Assembly: GCA_963717475.1 (NCBI GenBank)
Contig: OY970337.1
Location: forward strand, 1,984,001 to 2,048,000
Reading direction: 5' to 3'
DNA length: 64,000 nucleotides
Origin: AC-32 sp963717475
GTDB taxonomy: Bacteria; Actinomycetota; Thermoleophilia; Gaiellales; Gaiellaceae
Shown here: positions 31,951 through 41,362 of the stretch, piece after piece
Position numbering within the stretch: position 1 is the first letter of the stretch
Layout of the letters: every line of letters begins with the position of its first letter
Program-made: the position numbers and the translations under genes
Notes under the pieces: generated by a model
Told to the model about the DNA's origin: nothing
Database searches by the model: none
The model's input: the letters and a program-made list of their open reading frames with translations, nothing else

Positions 31951-34512
31951 TTACTCGTACTGAAGCGCCTGCAGGACGTTGAGCCGGGCCGCCCGCCGCG
32001 CCGGGATCACGGCCGCGAGGACGCCAACGATGATCGCCGCGATGATGAAGTAGACCAGCTGGATCCACGGGATTGTGAAGACGATCCCCTGGCCGCTAAG
32101 CGCCTGGGCAACCAGTGCGGCCAGGAAGACGCCGACGACCAACCCGAGCGTCGCGCCCATCAACGAAGTGACGATGCTCTCGTAGCGGATCATCATCCGC
32201 ACCTGCCGCCTCGTCATCCCGACCGCGCGCAGCATCCCGATCTCGCGGGTGCGCTCGAAGATCGTCAGGACAAGCGTGTTGATGATCCCGACCAGGCTGA
32301 CGATCACGGCCAGCGCGAGCAGCGCGTAGAGCAGGTTGATGATCTTCTTGACCGGGGCGAGGAAGTTGTCCTTGAACTCGCCGCGGGTCTGAACCTTCGC
32401 GTCCGCGAACTGCTTGACGTCGTTCTCGAGTGTGGCCGTGTTGGCGTCGCTGACGCCGTCAGGCGTGTTTACCAGCACCATCAAGTCCTTCGGCCGCGGG
32501 ATCTCCTTGTCGAACAGCTGCGTCGAGATGGTCGCGTCGCCGAAGGGCGAGCCGCCGTTTGGCTCCTTGTAAGTCCCCAACAGCCGGATGGTTTGCTTCT
32601 GGCCGCTCGGGAACTCGAGACTCACCGTCGACCCCACCTTCAGGTGGTGCTTCTTGGCGAGGTCGGTATTCGTGAAGAAGCCGTCCTTGCCCAGCTTGGA
32701 CGGAACCGAGGGCCCGCCGGTCTTCCAGTCGAGCTTGACGCCGGTTGCGATGTTCGACTGCACGCCGGAGATGTCGCGATCGCTGCCGAGGAAGTGACCC
32801 GATCCCTGACGGATCGGGGTCACGTCGCTGACTCCGGGCTGGCCGACCAGCGACTTGCCGACCGTGACGTCGACCCCCGTAAACGTGTTCGTCGCCGTCA
32901 CGGCGTAGTCGGCGATGAAGAGCTCGTCGACCGCGTCCTCGAACGACTTGAAGACGCCGGCGCTGAAGATCGCGACGAAGGTGACGAGCGCGAGGCCGAT
33001 CATCAGCGCGGAGGCCGTCGAGGCGGTGCGCGCAGGGTTCCGGGTCGCGTTGTCACGCGCAAGGATCCCCGGCGCGCCGCCGATCGACTGCGCGGGCGCG
33101 CCCAGCACGGCGGCGAGCGGCCGAACCACGCGCGCCGCGTTCATCGAGACCCCGAAGAAGAGCAGGATCACGCCCACGCCCAACAGCAGCAGACGCGGGC
33201 CCGTTGCGATCCCGCTGCCGAGCGTGCCGAGCGAGACCGCCGCGATGGCAACCACAAGGATGACCAGCGCCGTGATGGGGCCGTACTTGGCAAAGCGGGA
33301 GACCGGCAGCACCGATCCTTCGCGCACGGCCGCGATTGGCGGCACTCGCGTCGCGCGTCGCGCAGGCCGGATGCTGGCGATCAGCGTGACGATCGTGCCC
33401 ACGAGCAGCGAGACGACCACGGTCCGCGTGGCGAACACGGTCTGTCCCTGCGGCAGGTCGATGCCGAACGTGACGAACAACCCGTTGAGGCCCTTCGCGA
33501 GGGCGAGGCCGAGGAAGAGCCCGATGACCGAGCCGAGGACACCGATGACGAAGGCTTCGATCACCACCGACCACAGCACCTGCCGGCGTGAGGCACCGAG
33601 CGTCCGCAGCGTCGCGAACTCGCGCATCCGCTGCGCGATCGTGATCGACAGCGTGTTCGCAATCACGAAGGCGCCGACGAAAAGCGCGATCCCGGCGAAT
33701 GCAAGCAGGATGTACTGCAGGAACGCGATGTCGAACTGCTTCTTGTCCTCCTTCACCTGCGCGTTCGCGTCGCGCACGACGGCGGTCGGCGGCAGCAGCG
33801 GCTGGATCTGAGAGATCAGCTTCTCGGTCGAGACCCCCGACTTCGACCGGATCCGGATGATGTCGAGCTGACCCTCCTTCGCGAAGAACTTCTGTGCCGT
33901 GGGCAAGTCGAACAGGGCGAACGTCGCTCCCCCGATGGAGCCGACGCCGCTGAGCTCGGCAATCCCGGAGATGCGGAAGGTGCGCTGCGGCCCCACCGCC
34001 TGGATCCGGATCGGGTCGCCGACGGCGAAGCCCTTGTTCGACGCGGTCGCCTTGTCGATCACGACCTGGTCGCTGCCCTGGGGCCACGAGCCCGCTGTCA
34101 GCTGCGTCGGGTTGAACTCTTGCTGCGTGGGGTCGATCGAGAACCCGAGCGACGGCGCGCCGCCGGTGTCGACGACCTTGCCGTCCTTGCCGATCAGCTT
34201 GACGGTGTCGCTCTGGACGGCGCCGGCCGCGGCGTCCACGTCGGGAAGCGCCTTCACCTTCGTGAGCACGTCCTGGGGGAAGGTCGGCGTCTCGACGCCG
34301 TTGCCGTTCGTGTTTTTGAACGCGGCCTCCCCGCTGATCACCACGTCCGCGTTCTTGTACGAGTTCGTGACGATCGTGTTGAAGCCGTTGTTGATCGTGT
34401 CCGTGAGGATGTAGGTGCCGCTGATCATCGCCACGCCGAGGACGATCGCTATGGCGGTCAGCAACGCCCGGACCTTGCGGCCGGCGATGCCCTTCAGGGC
34501 GACCGTAAGCAT
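31951..34512 (-). CDS. MacB/FtsX-type ABC transporter permease
   Basis: This 853-aa permease has the duplicated MacB/FtsX layout of large Gram-positive exporters. An N-terminal helix and a large extracytoplasmic domain (about 40-260) are followed by three helices, then a linker with two helices, a second helix and extracytoplasmic domain, and three final helices. FtsX-domain signatures are RMREFATLRTLGASRRQVLW and RTREIGMLRAVGMTRRQVRM. The substrate may be a lipoprotein, peptide or antibiotic. It overlaps the ATPase gene by one base (TGATG). Confidence 0.9.
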   Translation of the reverse strand: MLTVALKGIAGRKVRALLTAIAIVLGVAMISGTYILTDTINNGFNTIVTNSYKNADVVISGEAAFKNTNGNGVETPTFPQDVLTKVKALPDVDAAAGAVQSDTVKLIGKDGKVVDTGGAPSLGFSIDPTQQEFNPTQLTAGSWPQGSDQVVIDKATASNKGFAVGDPIRIQAVGPQRTFRISGIAELSGVGSIGGATFALFDLPTAQKFFAKEGQLDIIRIRSKSGVSTEKLISQIQPLLPPTAVVRDANAQVKEDKKQFDIAFLQYILLAFAGIALFVGAFVIANTLSITIAQRMREFATLRTLGASRRQVLWSVVIEAFVIGVLGSVIGLFLGLALAKGLNGLFVTFGIDLPQGQTVFATRTVVVSLLVGTIVTLIASIRPARRATRVPPIAAVREGSVLPVSRFAKYGPITALVILVVAIAAVSLGTLGSGIATGPRLLLLGVGVILLFFGVSMNAARVVRPLAAVLGAPAQSIGGAPGILARDNATRNPARTASTASALMIGLALVTFVAIFSAGVFKSFEDAVDELFIADYAVTATNTFTGVDVTVGKSLVGQPGVSDVTPIRQGSGHFLGSDRDISGVQSNIATGVKLDWKTGGPSVPSKLGKDGFFTNTDLAKKHHLKVGSTVSLEFPSGQKQTIRLLGTYKEPNGGSPFGDATISTQLFDKEIPRPKDLMVLVNTPDGVSDANTATLENDVKQFADAKVQTRGEFKDNFLAPVKKIINLLYALLALAVIVSLVGIINTLVLTIFERTREIGMLRAVGMTRRQVRMMIRYESIVTSLMGATLGLVVGVFLAALVAQALSGQGIVFTIPWIQLVYFIIAAIIVGVLAAVIPARRAARLNVLQALQYE

Positions 34513-35285
34513 CAGGCCGTCGTGAGCTCGTCCATCGCCGCGATCACGTCGGACGGCTCGGCGCAAGCCATGTCGCGGACGATCAATCCGTCGGCGAGGA
34601 AGAGGACGCGATCGGCGATCGCGGCGGCGCGCGGATCGTGCGTCACCATCACCGTCGTCTGGCCCAGATCCTCGACGGAGTGCCTCAGCAGCTCGAGGAT
34701 CTCGCTGCCGGTCTTCGAATCCAGGTTGCCGGTCGGCTCGTCGGCGAAGACCACCGTCGGCCTGGAGATCAGCGCCCGTGCGATGGCAACGCGCTGCTGC
34801 TGCCCGCCCGAGAGCTCGGCCGGGCGGTGGCCGCGGCGGTCGGCGAGGCCGACGGTCTTCAGCAGCTCCTCCTCCCAGTCACGGTCGGGCTTCTCGCCGG
34901 CGATCGTGAGCGGCAGCGCGATGTTCTCCTCCGCGGTCAGCATCGGCAGGAGATTGAAGAACTGGAAGACGAAGCCGATGTGCTGGCGTCGCAGCTTGGT
35001 GATCTCGGTGTCGTTGAGCTCACCGAGCTTCGTGCCGGCGATCCAGACGGTGCCCGAGGTCGGGCGGTCGAGCGCCGCCAGGATGTGCATGAGCGTCGAC
35101 TTGCCCGAGCCCGAAGGCCCCATCACGGCGGTCATCTTGCCCTCGGCGACTTCGAGCGTGACGCCGCCCAGTGCGTCGACTGCGGTGTCGCCCTCGCCGT
35201 AGCGGCGGGTCAGGTCGCGCCCGGCGACGACGGCGGTGGGCGCTCGTTCGGCCACGTCCGTGGCGGGTACGGCGGCAGCTTCCAT
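34512..35285 (-). CDS. MacB/LolD-type ABC transporter ATP-binding protein
   Basis: This 257-aa ATPase powers the permease encoded just downstream. It has Walker A GPSGSGKST, the Q-loop in FVFQFFNLLP, signature LSGGQQQRVAIARAL, Walker B TVVFADEPTGNLDS and the H-loop VTHDP. These belong to the LolD/MacB/o228 family. The ATG at 35285 has GGGGGAGAG upstream, so I choose it over a longer form starting at 35333. Confidence 0.93.
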   Translation of the reverse strand: MEAAAVPATDVAERAPTAVVAGRDLTRRYGEGDTAVDALGGVTLEVAEGKMTAVMGPSGSGKSTLMHILAALDRPTSGTVWIAGTKLGELNDTEITKLRRQHIGFVFQFFNLLPMLTAEENIALPLTIAGEKPDRDWEEELLKTVGLADRRGHRPAELSGGQQQRVAIARALISRPTVVFADEPTGNLDSKTGSEILELLRHSVEDLGQTTVMVTHDPRAAAIADRVLFLADGLIVRDMACAEPSDVIAAMDELTTA

Positions 35286-35342
35286 CGCTCTCTCCCCCTC
35301 TTTCGGAACCCGGTCGGCTCTGTTTGCCAGCATACCGAGACT

Positions 35343-36503
35343 GTGTCGAAAGCTCTAATCGACCCGAGTGCGATCCGTGCTCGTTTCTCGGCGCTCGAGC
35401 GCGGGCTCGCGTTCTTCGACGGCCCGGGCGGAACGCAGGTTCCCGACGAAGTAATCGACGCGATCGCCGGCTACCTGCGCGAGTCGAACGCGAACCTCGG
35501 CGGCGACTTCGAGACGAGCAGGCGCAGCGGCGAGATCGTCGCGGAGGCCCGGGCCTCGGGGGCGCGTTTCCTCGGCTGCGCTGCGGAGGAGGTCGTCTTC
35601 GGCGCGAACATGACCACCCTCAACTTCGCCCTTTCGCGGACGCTCGGCCGCGAGCTCGCCGCCGGCGACGAGATAGTGGTGACGAAACTCGACCACGACG
35701 GCAACGTCTCGCCCTGGCTCGAGCTCGAGCGCGATCTCGGCGTGCGCGTGGTGTTCGCGGAGATCCGGGACGACACGACGCTGGATCTCGACCACCTCGC
35801 CTCCTTGCTATCGGAGCGGACGCGGGTCGTCGCCTTCCCGTGGGCGTCGAACGCTGTCGGGACGCTCGTCGACGCCGCCCGCGTGGCCGACCTCGCGCAT
35901 TCGGTCGGAGCGCTCGCCTGGGTCGACGCCGTCCACTACGCGCCGCACGGCCCGATCGACGTGGCCGCGGCGGGGATCGACGTGCTGCTCTGCTCGCCTT
36001 ACAAGTTCTTCGGGCCGCACCTCGGGCTCGCGTACGCGCGCGGCGAGCTCTTGGAGCGCTGGCGGCCGTACAAGGTGCGCCCGGCGCCGGAGCGCCCTGC
36101 GGGGGCTCGGTTCGAGACGGGCACACTTCCGCACGAGTTGCTCGCCGGGCTCGTCGCGGCGGTCGGCTACATCGAGTCCGTCGGCTTCGACGCCATCGTC
36201 TCGTGGGAGCGCGACCTCGGCGAGCGCTTCCTCGCCGGGCTCCCGAACACCTTCCAGCTCTTCGGCCTCCCCACGATGGACGGCCGCGTACCCACCTTCT
36301 GCGGACAGGTCCGGGGCCAGGCCCCGGACGTCTCCTCCGCGCGCCTCGCGGAGCTGGGGTTCGCCACCTGGAGCGGGAACTACTACGCGGTCGAGGTGAT
36401 GAAGCGCCTCGGGCTACCGGACGGCGGCCTCCGGATCGGTTTCGTCCACTACAACACGCCCGACGAGGTCGACCGGCTACTCGCGGCCCTCGCCGAGCTC
36501 TAG
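35343..36503 (+). CDS. class-V aminotransferase, cysteine desulfurase-like
   Basis: This 386-aa PLP enzyme starts with FFDGPGGTQVPDEVIDAI, as in cysteine-desulfurase-like family members. The PLP-binding aspartate and histidine are in WVDAVHYAPHGPID and the Schiff-base lysine in LCSPYKFFGPHLG. The usual mobile active-site cysteine of NifS/IscS is not evident, so it may be a lyase or desulfurase of another substrate. It stands between the ABC operon and a SIS gene, overlapping the latter by 4 nt at the 3' ends. The start is GTG. Confidence 0.85.
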   Translation: MSKALIDPSAIRARFSALERGLAFFDGPGGTQVPDEVIDAIAGYLRESNANLGGDFETSRRSGEIVAEARASGARFLGCAAEEVVFGANMTTLNFALSRTLGRELAAGDEIVVTKLDHDGNVSPWLELERDLGVRVVFAEIRDDTTLDLDHLASLLSERTRVVAFPWASNAVGTLVDAARVADLAHSVGALAWVDAVHYAPHGPIDVAAAGIDVLLCSPYKFFGPHLGLAYARGELLERWRPYKVRPAPERPAGARFETGTLPHELLAGLVAAVGYIESVGFDAIVSWERDLGERFLAGLPNTFQLFGLPTMDGRVPTFCGQVRGQAPDVSSARLAELGFATWSGNYYAVEVMKRLGLPDGGLRIGFVHYNTPDEVDRLLAALAEL

Positions 36504-37357
36504 GCGTAGGCGGCGCGGGCTCGCTTCCAGCGCTCGTCGTCGGTCCGGATCGGGTCCGGGTCGATGTCCCGGTCAAGCGCCAGGTCGAGCGTCAGGAGCT
36601 GGAAGCGGACGATGTCGACCACGGGATGGACGGTCGGCACGAGCGTGACCTCGCAGCCGAGCTCGCGGAGCGCGGCGACGGCGCCGGCCGCACGCTCGGC
36701 TGCGCGGCCCTCGCCCTCCAGCACAAATGCGCGGACCGACTCGTCGATAGCCGCGAGGTGCCCGTGCAACAGCTGCTCGGTGTGGTGCGCCTCGGCCGCG
36801 ACGTGCGCTCCCTCGCGGAGCTTCAGCACGGCCTCCTGCGCGGTCGGCCAGTCACGGCCGGCGCCGGCGACGACCCACCGCTCGTGCGCGGAGACCGGCT
36901 CACGTTTCTCGAGCGCACCCGAGACGGCATCCGGCAGCCAAGCGATGTCCTCGCCGTGGAGCGCTGCGAGCGCAGCGACCGCGCAGGTGTAGCTCACCGT
37001 GTGGCACCAGCTCCGCTCGACCTCGGGCGTCGCCACGACGACCTCTTCGGCGAGCTCGCCGAGTGGGCTCTCCGGCTTGGCCGTGATCAGCCAGACCGGA
37101 CCGGCGAACGCGCGCGCAGCCTCGAGCGAGAGCGGCGTGTCGCCCTCGTGACTGACGACCACGAGCGTGTCGGCCTCCCGCGGTCGCAGGACAAGCTCGA
37201 GCGCCTGCTCAGCCCAGCCGCCCGTCTGGGCCGCGTGGAACGACGTACCGCAACCGGTGTGGAGCACGCGACCGTCGGGCAGGCGACGGTCGTTCGGCAC
37301 CGCGCGCAGCCACTCCGGCTGCGCGAAGATCGCCCGTCTCGTCTCCTCCCCTGCCAC
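36500..37357 (-). CDS. SIS-domain protein, sugar isomerase-like
   Basis: This 285-aa protein has two SIS domains, as in the isomerase half of glucosamine-6-phosphate synthase or AgaS. The first shows LHTGCGTSFHAAQ and VVVSHEGDTPLS; the second shows WVVAGAGRDWPTAQEAVLKLREG. The glutaminase domain is absent, so it would act on a phosphosugar directly or sense one. Its 3' end overlaps the convergent aminotransferase gene by four bases. The start is GTG. Confidence 0.83.
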   Translation of the reverse strand: MAGEETRRAIFAQPEWLRAVPNDRRLPDGRVLHTGCGTSFHAAQTGGWAEQALELVLRPREADTLVVVSHEGDTPLSLEAARAFAGPVWLITAKPESPLGELAEEVVVATPEVERSWCHTVSYTCAVAALAALHGEDIAWLPDAVSGALEKREPVSAHERWVVAGAGRDWPTAQEAVLKLREGAHVAAEAHHTEQLLHGHLAAIDESVRAFVLEGEGRAAERAAGAVAALRELGCEVTLVPTVHPVVDIVRFQLLTLDLALDRDIDPDPIRTDDERWKRARAAYA

Positions 37358-37427
37358 GGGCGCAGCATGTCACCGCGTTTGCAGTCCGGGCAAGTGGGTA
37401 CCTCAGGGTCTCCGAAAGGAGGTCACA

Positions 37428-37589
37428 TTGCTTCTACTAATCCTGTTGGCACTTCTCGCGATCATTCTGTTCGGCGTCGGTTTCACGGTCCACTGGCTCT
37501 TCATCCTGGCCGTCATCGCCGCCCTCGTGTTCGTGATCATGTTCTTCATGGGCGCAGCAGGCGGCCGCAGCCGCGGCGCCTGGTGGTAG
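37428..37589 (+). CDS. small hydrophobic membrane protein, 53 aa
   Basis: The sequence is two transmembrane helices, LLLILLALLAIILFGVG and HWLFILAVIAALVFVIMFF, followed by a GGRSRGAWW tail. Proteins of this type, often called hydrophobic protein, are common in actinobacteria and have no known function. The start is TTG at 37428, chosen because GGAGGT precedes it by four bases. Confidence 0.7.
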   Translation: MLLLILLALLAIILFGVGFTVHWLFILAVIAALVFVIMFFMGAAGGRSRGAWW

Positions 37590-37630
37590 CCACACCATTC
37601 TGAGAAGGCCGGGCCGTTAGCATCCGCCGG

Positions 37631-38023
37631 GTGACCGGCCCGGCCTTCGTCCATCGCGAGCAGGTTCGCTTCCGGGACCTCGACGCGATGGGGCATGTCA
37701 ACAATGCCGTCTTTCTGACTTACATTGAGTCGGCGCGCTTCGCGTTCCTGGAACATCTCGGGGCCGCGTCGGGCGTCGACAACATGCCCATCATCGTCGC
37801 CCACATCGAGATCGACTTCCGCGCCCCGGTCAGCCTGGGCGACGAGGTCGAGATCGCGGTCAGCGCCACGCGCTTCGGCGACAAGAGCTTCGACCTCGAC
37901 TACGTCCTCCGCGTCGGCGGGCAGGTCGTCGCGGAGGCGAAGAGCGTCCTCGTCGGCTACGACTACGGCAGCGGCGAGACGATCGCGATCCCCGACGACT
38001 GGCGGGAGCGCCTCGCAGCATGA
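37631..38023 (+). CDS. acyl-CoA thioesterase, hotdog fold (YbgC/FadM type)
   Basis: This 130-aa protein hydrolyses acyl-CoA thioesters. The active-site motif is RFRDLDAMGHVNNAVFLTYIE, with the catalytic aspartate at about residue 17. The later IDFRAPVSLGDEVEI strand is typical of 4-hydroxybenzoyl-CoA thioesterase relatives. TAGCAT lies seven bases before the GTG, implying a leaderless mRNA. The gene overlaps the peptidase start in ATGA. Confidence 0.88.
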   Translation: MTGPAFVHREQVRFRDLDAMGHVNNAVFLTYIESARFAFLEHLGAASGVDNMPIIVAHIEIDFRAPVSLGDEVEIAVSATRFGDKSFDLDYVLRVGGQVVAEAKSVLVGYDYGSGETIAIPDDWRERLAA

Positions 38024-39288
38024 GCATCTTCGAGCGCCAGCGCCTCGACAACGGCCTGCGGATCCTGAGCGCGAGCATGCCCCAGGTGCAGTCGGTGACC
38101 TGCATGATCATGCTCGCCGCCGGCTCGCGCTACGAGACGCCCGAGACCAACGGGATCGCGCACTTCTCCGAGCACATGTTCTTCAAGGGGACCGAGCGCC
38201 GCCCGACCGCCCGCGAGATCGGCATGGAGGTCGACGCGCTCGGCGGTGAGTTCAACGCCTTCACGAGCAAGGAGTACACGGGCTACTACGTGCGGTGCGC
38301 GGCCGACCACCGCGACCAGGCGCTCGACGTGCTCGTCGACATGCTCCGCAACTCGAAGTTCGAGGCCGAGGAGATCGAGCGCGAGAAGGGCGTGATCGTC
38401 GAGGAGATGAACATGTACTTCGACACGCCGCGCGACTTCATCGGCGGCGTGTACGAGCACCTCCTCTACGGCGACCAGCCGCTCGGCTGGGACATCATCG
38501 GGCGCAAGGAGACGGTCCAGGGGGCGACTCGCGACACCTTCGTCGAGTACGTCGACCGCTGGTACAAGCCGGAGCGGATGGTCGTCGGCGTGGCCGGCAG
38601 GCTCGACGGCGACTACATCGGCTCGATCGAGCGCCTGCTCGGCGACCTCGAGCCGCAGGAAACCGGCACTCCCGCTGCGCTCGTGCAGAACGGAAACGCC
38701 GACCGCATCAAGATCCACCGCAAAGACTCGGACCAGGCGCACCTCTGCCTCGGAGTGCGCAGCTACCCGATCGTGCACCCGGACCGGTGGGCACTGCAGC
38801 TGCTCGCGACCGTGCTCGGGACGGGGATGTCGTCGCGGCTCTTCACCGAGGTGCGCGAGCGCCGCGGCCTGGCCTACTACGTCTACGCGCACAACCAGGG
38901 CTACACGGATGCGGGCACGCTCTACTCGCAGGCGGGCGTCGACATCAAGCGCAGCGAGGAGGCGGTCGAGACGATCATCCGCGAGTTCCGCCGGATCGCC
39001 TCGGAGCCGGTCCCCGCGGAGGAGCTCGAGAAGGCGCGGGCACTCGCGAAGGGCCGCTTCGTCCTCAGGCTCGAGAGCCCGCAGGGAATGATCCTCTTCG
39101 GCCTCGGGCGCGAGGTCCTGGGCGACACGATGATCGAGCCGGACGACGTGCTCGCCGGCCTCGACGCCGTCACCGCAGAGGACGTCCAGCGGGTGGCGCA
39201 GGACGTGATCTCCTCGGACGGCCTCAACCTCGCCCTGATCGGCCCGTTCGACGACGCGGCCCCCTTCGAGGCGCTGCTCGCCGGCTGA
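38020..39288 (+). CDS. M16 family zinc peptidase
   Basis: This 422-aa protein has the inverted zinc motif HFSEH at about residue 48, with the distal glutamate in REKGVIVEEMNM, as in processing-peptidase-like proteins. The second half is the inactive partner domain, with RERRGLAYYVYA and the SPQGMILFGLGR region. The family includes mitochondrial processing peptidase beta and bacterial YmxG. Substrate is unknown. It is translationally coupled to the thioesterase. Confidence 0.93.
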   Translation: MSIFERQRLDNGLRILSASMPQVQSVTCMIMLAAGSRYETPETNGIAHFSEHMFFKGTERRPTAREIGMEVDALGGEFNAFTSKEYTGYYVRCAADHRDQALDVLVDMLRNSKFEAEEIEREKGVIVEEMNMYFDTPRDFIGGVYEHLLYGDQPLGWDIIGRKETVQGATRDTFVEYVDRWYKPERMVVGVAGRLDGDYIGSIERLLGDLEPQETGTPAALVQNGNADRIKIHRKDSDQAHLCLGVRSYPIVHPDRWALQLLATVLGTGMSSRLFTEVRERRGLAYYVYAHNQGYTDAGTLYSQAGVDIKRSEEAVETIIREFRRIASEPVPAEELEKARALAKGRFVLRLESPQGMILFGLGREVLGDTMIEPDDVLAGLDAVTAEDVQRVAQDVISSDGLNLALIGPFDDAAPFEALLAG

Positions 39289-39334
39289 CCGAAAAGGATC
39301 ACGACCCACGCGCTGAGCGACCTGGGCGGTGGGC

Positions 39335-39369
39335 GGCGAGGTGACGCCGGCTTGCGACGTCACCTCGCC
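39335..39369. terminator. hairpin between convergent M16 and acsA genes
   Basis: GGCGAGGTGACG (39335-39346) pairs perfectly with CGTCACCTCGCC (39358-39369) around an 11-base loop. It lies between two gene ends and probably serves both. No T run is present on either side. Confidence 0.6.
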
Positions 39370-39378
39370 TGACGAGGG

Positions 39379-41352
39379 CTATTCCTCCTTCGCGCTTTCG
39401 CTCGCCGCGCGGTCCTTGATCTCCTCGACGACGGCCGGATCGGCGAGCGTGGTCGTGTCACCCAGCTCGCGTTTTTCGGCGACGTCGCGGAGCAGGCGGC
39501 GCATGATCTTGCCGCTGCGGGTCTTCGGCAGCTCCGGCGTGAAGACGATGTTCGCGGGCTTCGCGATCGGCCCGATCTTCGTCGCCACGTGGTTCCGCAG
39601 CTCCTCGAGCTTGTCGACGGAGCCTTCCTCGCCGCCCTTCAGCGTGACGTAGGCGACGATCGCCTGGCCCGTCCGCTCGTCCTTGCGCCCGCAGACCGCC
39701 GCCTCGGCGACCTCCGGGTGGTCGACCAGCGCGCTCTCGACCTCGATCGTCGAGATGCGGTGGCCCGACACGTTCATCACGTCGTCGACGCGGCCGAGCA
39801 GCCAGAAGTCGCCGTCCTCGTCGATGCGGGCGCCGTCGCCCGCGAAGTAGGCGTCTTCGTACTTCGACCAGTACGTGTCGCGGTAGCGCTGGTCGTCCCG
39901 GTAGATGCCGCGGAGCATCGCCGGCCACGGCTTGCGCAGGACGAGGTAGCCCCCACCTCCGGGACCGACCTCGTTGCCCTGCTCGTCATAGACCGCGGCG
40001 TCGATGCCCGGGAACGGCCTGGTCGCCGAACCCGGCTTGAGCGTCGTCACCCCCGGGAGGGGCGTGATCAGGATCATCCCCGTCTCCGTCTGCCACCACG
40101 TGTCGACGACCGGCGTGCGGTCGCCGCCGATGTGCTCGCGGTACCAGACCCAGGCTTCGGGGTTGATCGGCTCGCCGACGGAGCCGAGGAGCCGGAGCGA
40201 GGAGAGATCGTGCTTCTGGGCGAACTCCGGTCCCCACTTCATGTGCGTCCGGATCGCGGTCGGCGCCGTGTAGAGGATGTCGACCTTGTACCGCTCGATG
40301 ATCGCCCACCAGCGGTCCTTGTCCGGGAAGTTGGGCACGCCCTCGTAGAGCACGCCCGTGGTGCCGTTGCACAACGGCCCGTAGACGATGTAGCTGTGGC
40401 CGGTCACCCAGCCGATGTCGGCCGCGCACCAGTAGATCGAGTCGGGCTTGACGTCGAAGATGTAGTTGTGCGTGGCCGCCGTGCCGACCAGGTACCCGGC
40501 GGTGGTGTGCACGATGCCCTTGGGCTTCGCGGTCGTCCCGCTCGTGTACAGCAGGTAGAGCAGGTCCTCCGAGTCCATCGGCTCGCAGGGACACGACTCC
40601 GCGTCGTCCGGCTCACCTTCGACGACGTCGTGCCACCAGAGGTCGCGTCCCTCCTTCATCTGGACGTCGCCGCCCGTCCGGCGGTAGACGACGGCCCGCT
40701 TCGCGGTCGGCGAGTCGTCGAGGGCGTCGTCCGCGTTCTTCTTCAGCGGCACCGGGGCGCCGTTGCGCAGGCCCTCGTCCTGCGTGATCAGAAGCTCGCA
40801 CTCCATGTCGTTGAGCCGCCCGGAGAGCGAGTCTGCCGAGAAGCCGCCGAAGATGACCGTGTGCGGGGCGCCGATCCGGGCGCAGGCGAGCATCGCCACC
40901 GGAAGCTCCGGGACCATGCCCATGTAGATGCCGACCGGCGTCCCCTTCTTCACGCCGAGCTTCTTGAGCCCGTTCGCGAAGCGCACGACCTCTCGCTGGA
41001 GGTCGGCGAACGTGATCGTCCGCCGCTCGTCCTCCGGCTCGCCTTCCCAGTAGTAGGCGACCTTCTCGCCGTTCCCGGCCTCGACGTGGCGGTCGACGCA
41101 GTTGTAGGTGACGTTCAGCTTTCCGCCGAGGTACCACTTGGCGTACGGCTGCTCCCACTCGTAGAGCTTGTCGAACTCCTGGAACCAGGACACGCGCTCG
41201 CGCCCCTCTCGCTCCCAGAACTCCTCGATGCTCAGGTCGTAGATGTCGGGCTGCGCATTCGCCCGAGACGCGAACTCCTCGGGCGGCGCGTAGCGCCGCT
41301 CCTCCAGGAGGATGGTCTCGATTGCCGGTCCGGATGTGGTGGCGTCGCCCAT
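39379..41352 (-). CDS. acsA: acetyl-CoA synthetase
   Basis: This 657-aa enzyme makes acetyl-CoA from acetate, ATP and CoA. Motifs are YTSGTTAKPKGIVHTTAGYL, DTWWQTETGM, GRVDDVMNVSGHRISTIE and the C-terminal KTRSGKIMRRLLR with the catalytic lysine, which is the usual target of regulatory acetylation. Length and N-terminal WFQEFDKLYEWEQPYAKWYL segment match AcsA. It lies ten bases after the M24 peptidase gene and is probably cotranscribed with it. Confidence 0.96.
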   Translation of the reverse strand: MGDATTSGPAIETILLEERRYAPPEEFASRANAQPDIYDLSIEEFWEREGRERVSWFQEFDKLYEWEQPYAKWYLGGKLNVTYNCVDRHVEAGNGEKVAYYWEGEPEDERRTITFADLQREVVRFANGLKKLGVKKGTPVGIYMGMVPELPVAMLACARIGAPHTVIFGGFSADSLSGRLNDMECELLITQDEGLRNGAPVPLKKNADDALDDSPTAKRAVVYRRTGGDVQMKEGRDLWWHDVVEGEPDDAESCPCEPMDSEDLLYLLYTSGTTAKPKGIVHTTAGYLVGTAATHNYIFDVKPDSIYWCAADIGWVTGHSYIVYGPLCNGTTGVLYEGVPNFPDKDRWWAIIERYKVDILYTAPTAIRTHMKWGPEFAQKHDLSSLRLLGSVGEPINPEAWVWYREHIGGDRTPVVDTWWQTETGMILITPLPGVTTLKPGSATRPFPGIDAAVYDEQGNEVGPGGGGYLVLRKPWPAMLRGIYRDDQRYRDTYWSKYEDAYFAGDGARIDEDGDFWLLGRVDDVMNVSGHRISTIEVESALVDHPEVAEAAVCGRKDERTGQAIVAYVTLKGGEEGSVDKLEELRNHVATKIGPIAKPANIVFTPELPKTRSGKIMRRLLRDVAEKRELGDTTTLADPAVVEEIKDRAASESAKEE

Positions 41353-41362
41353 CTGGGCTGGC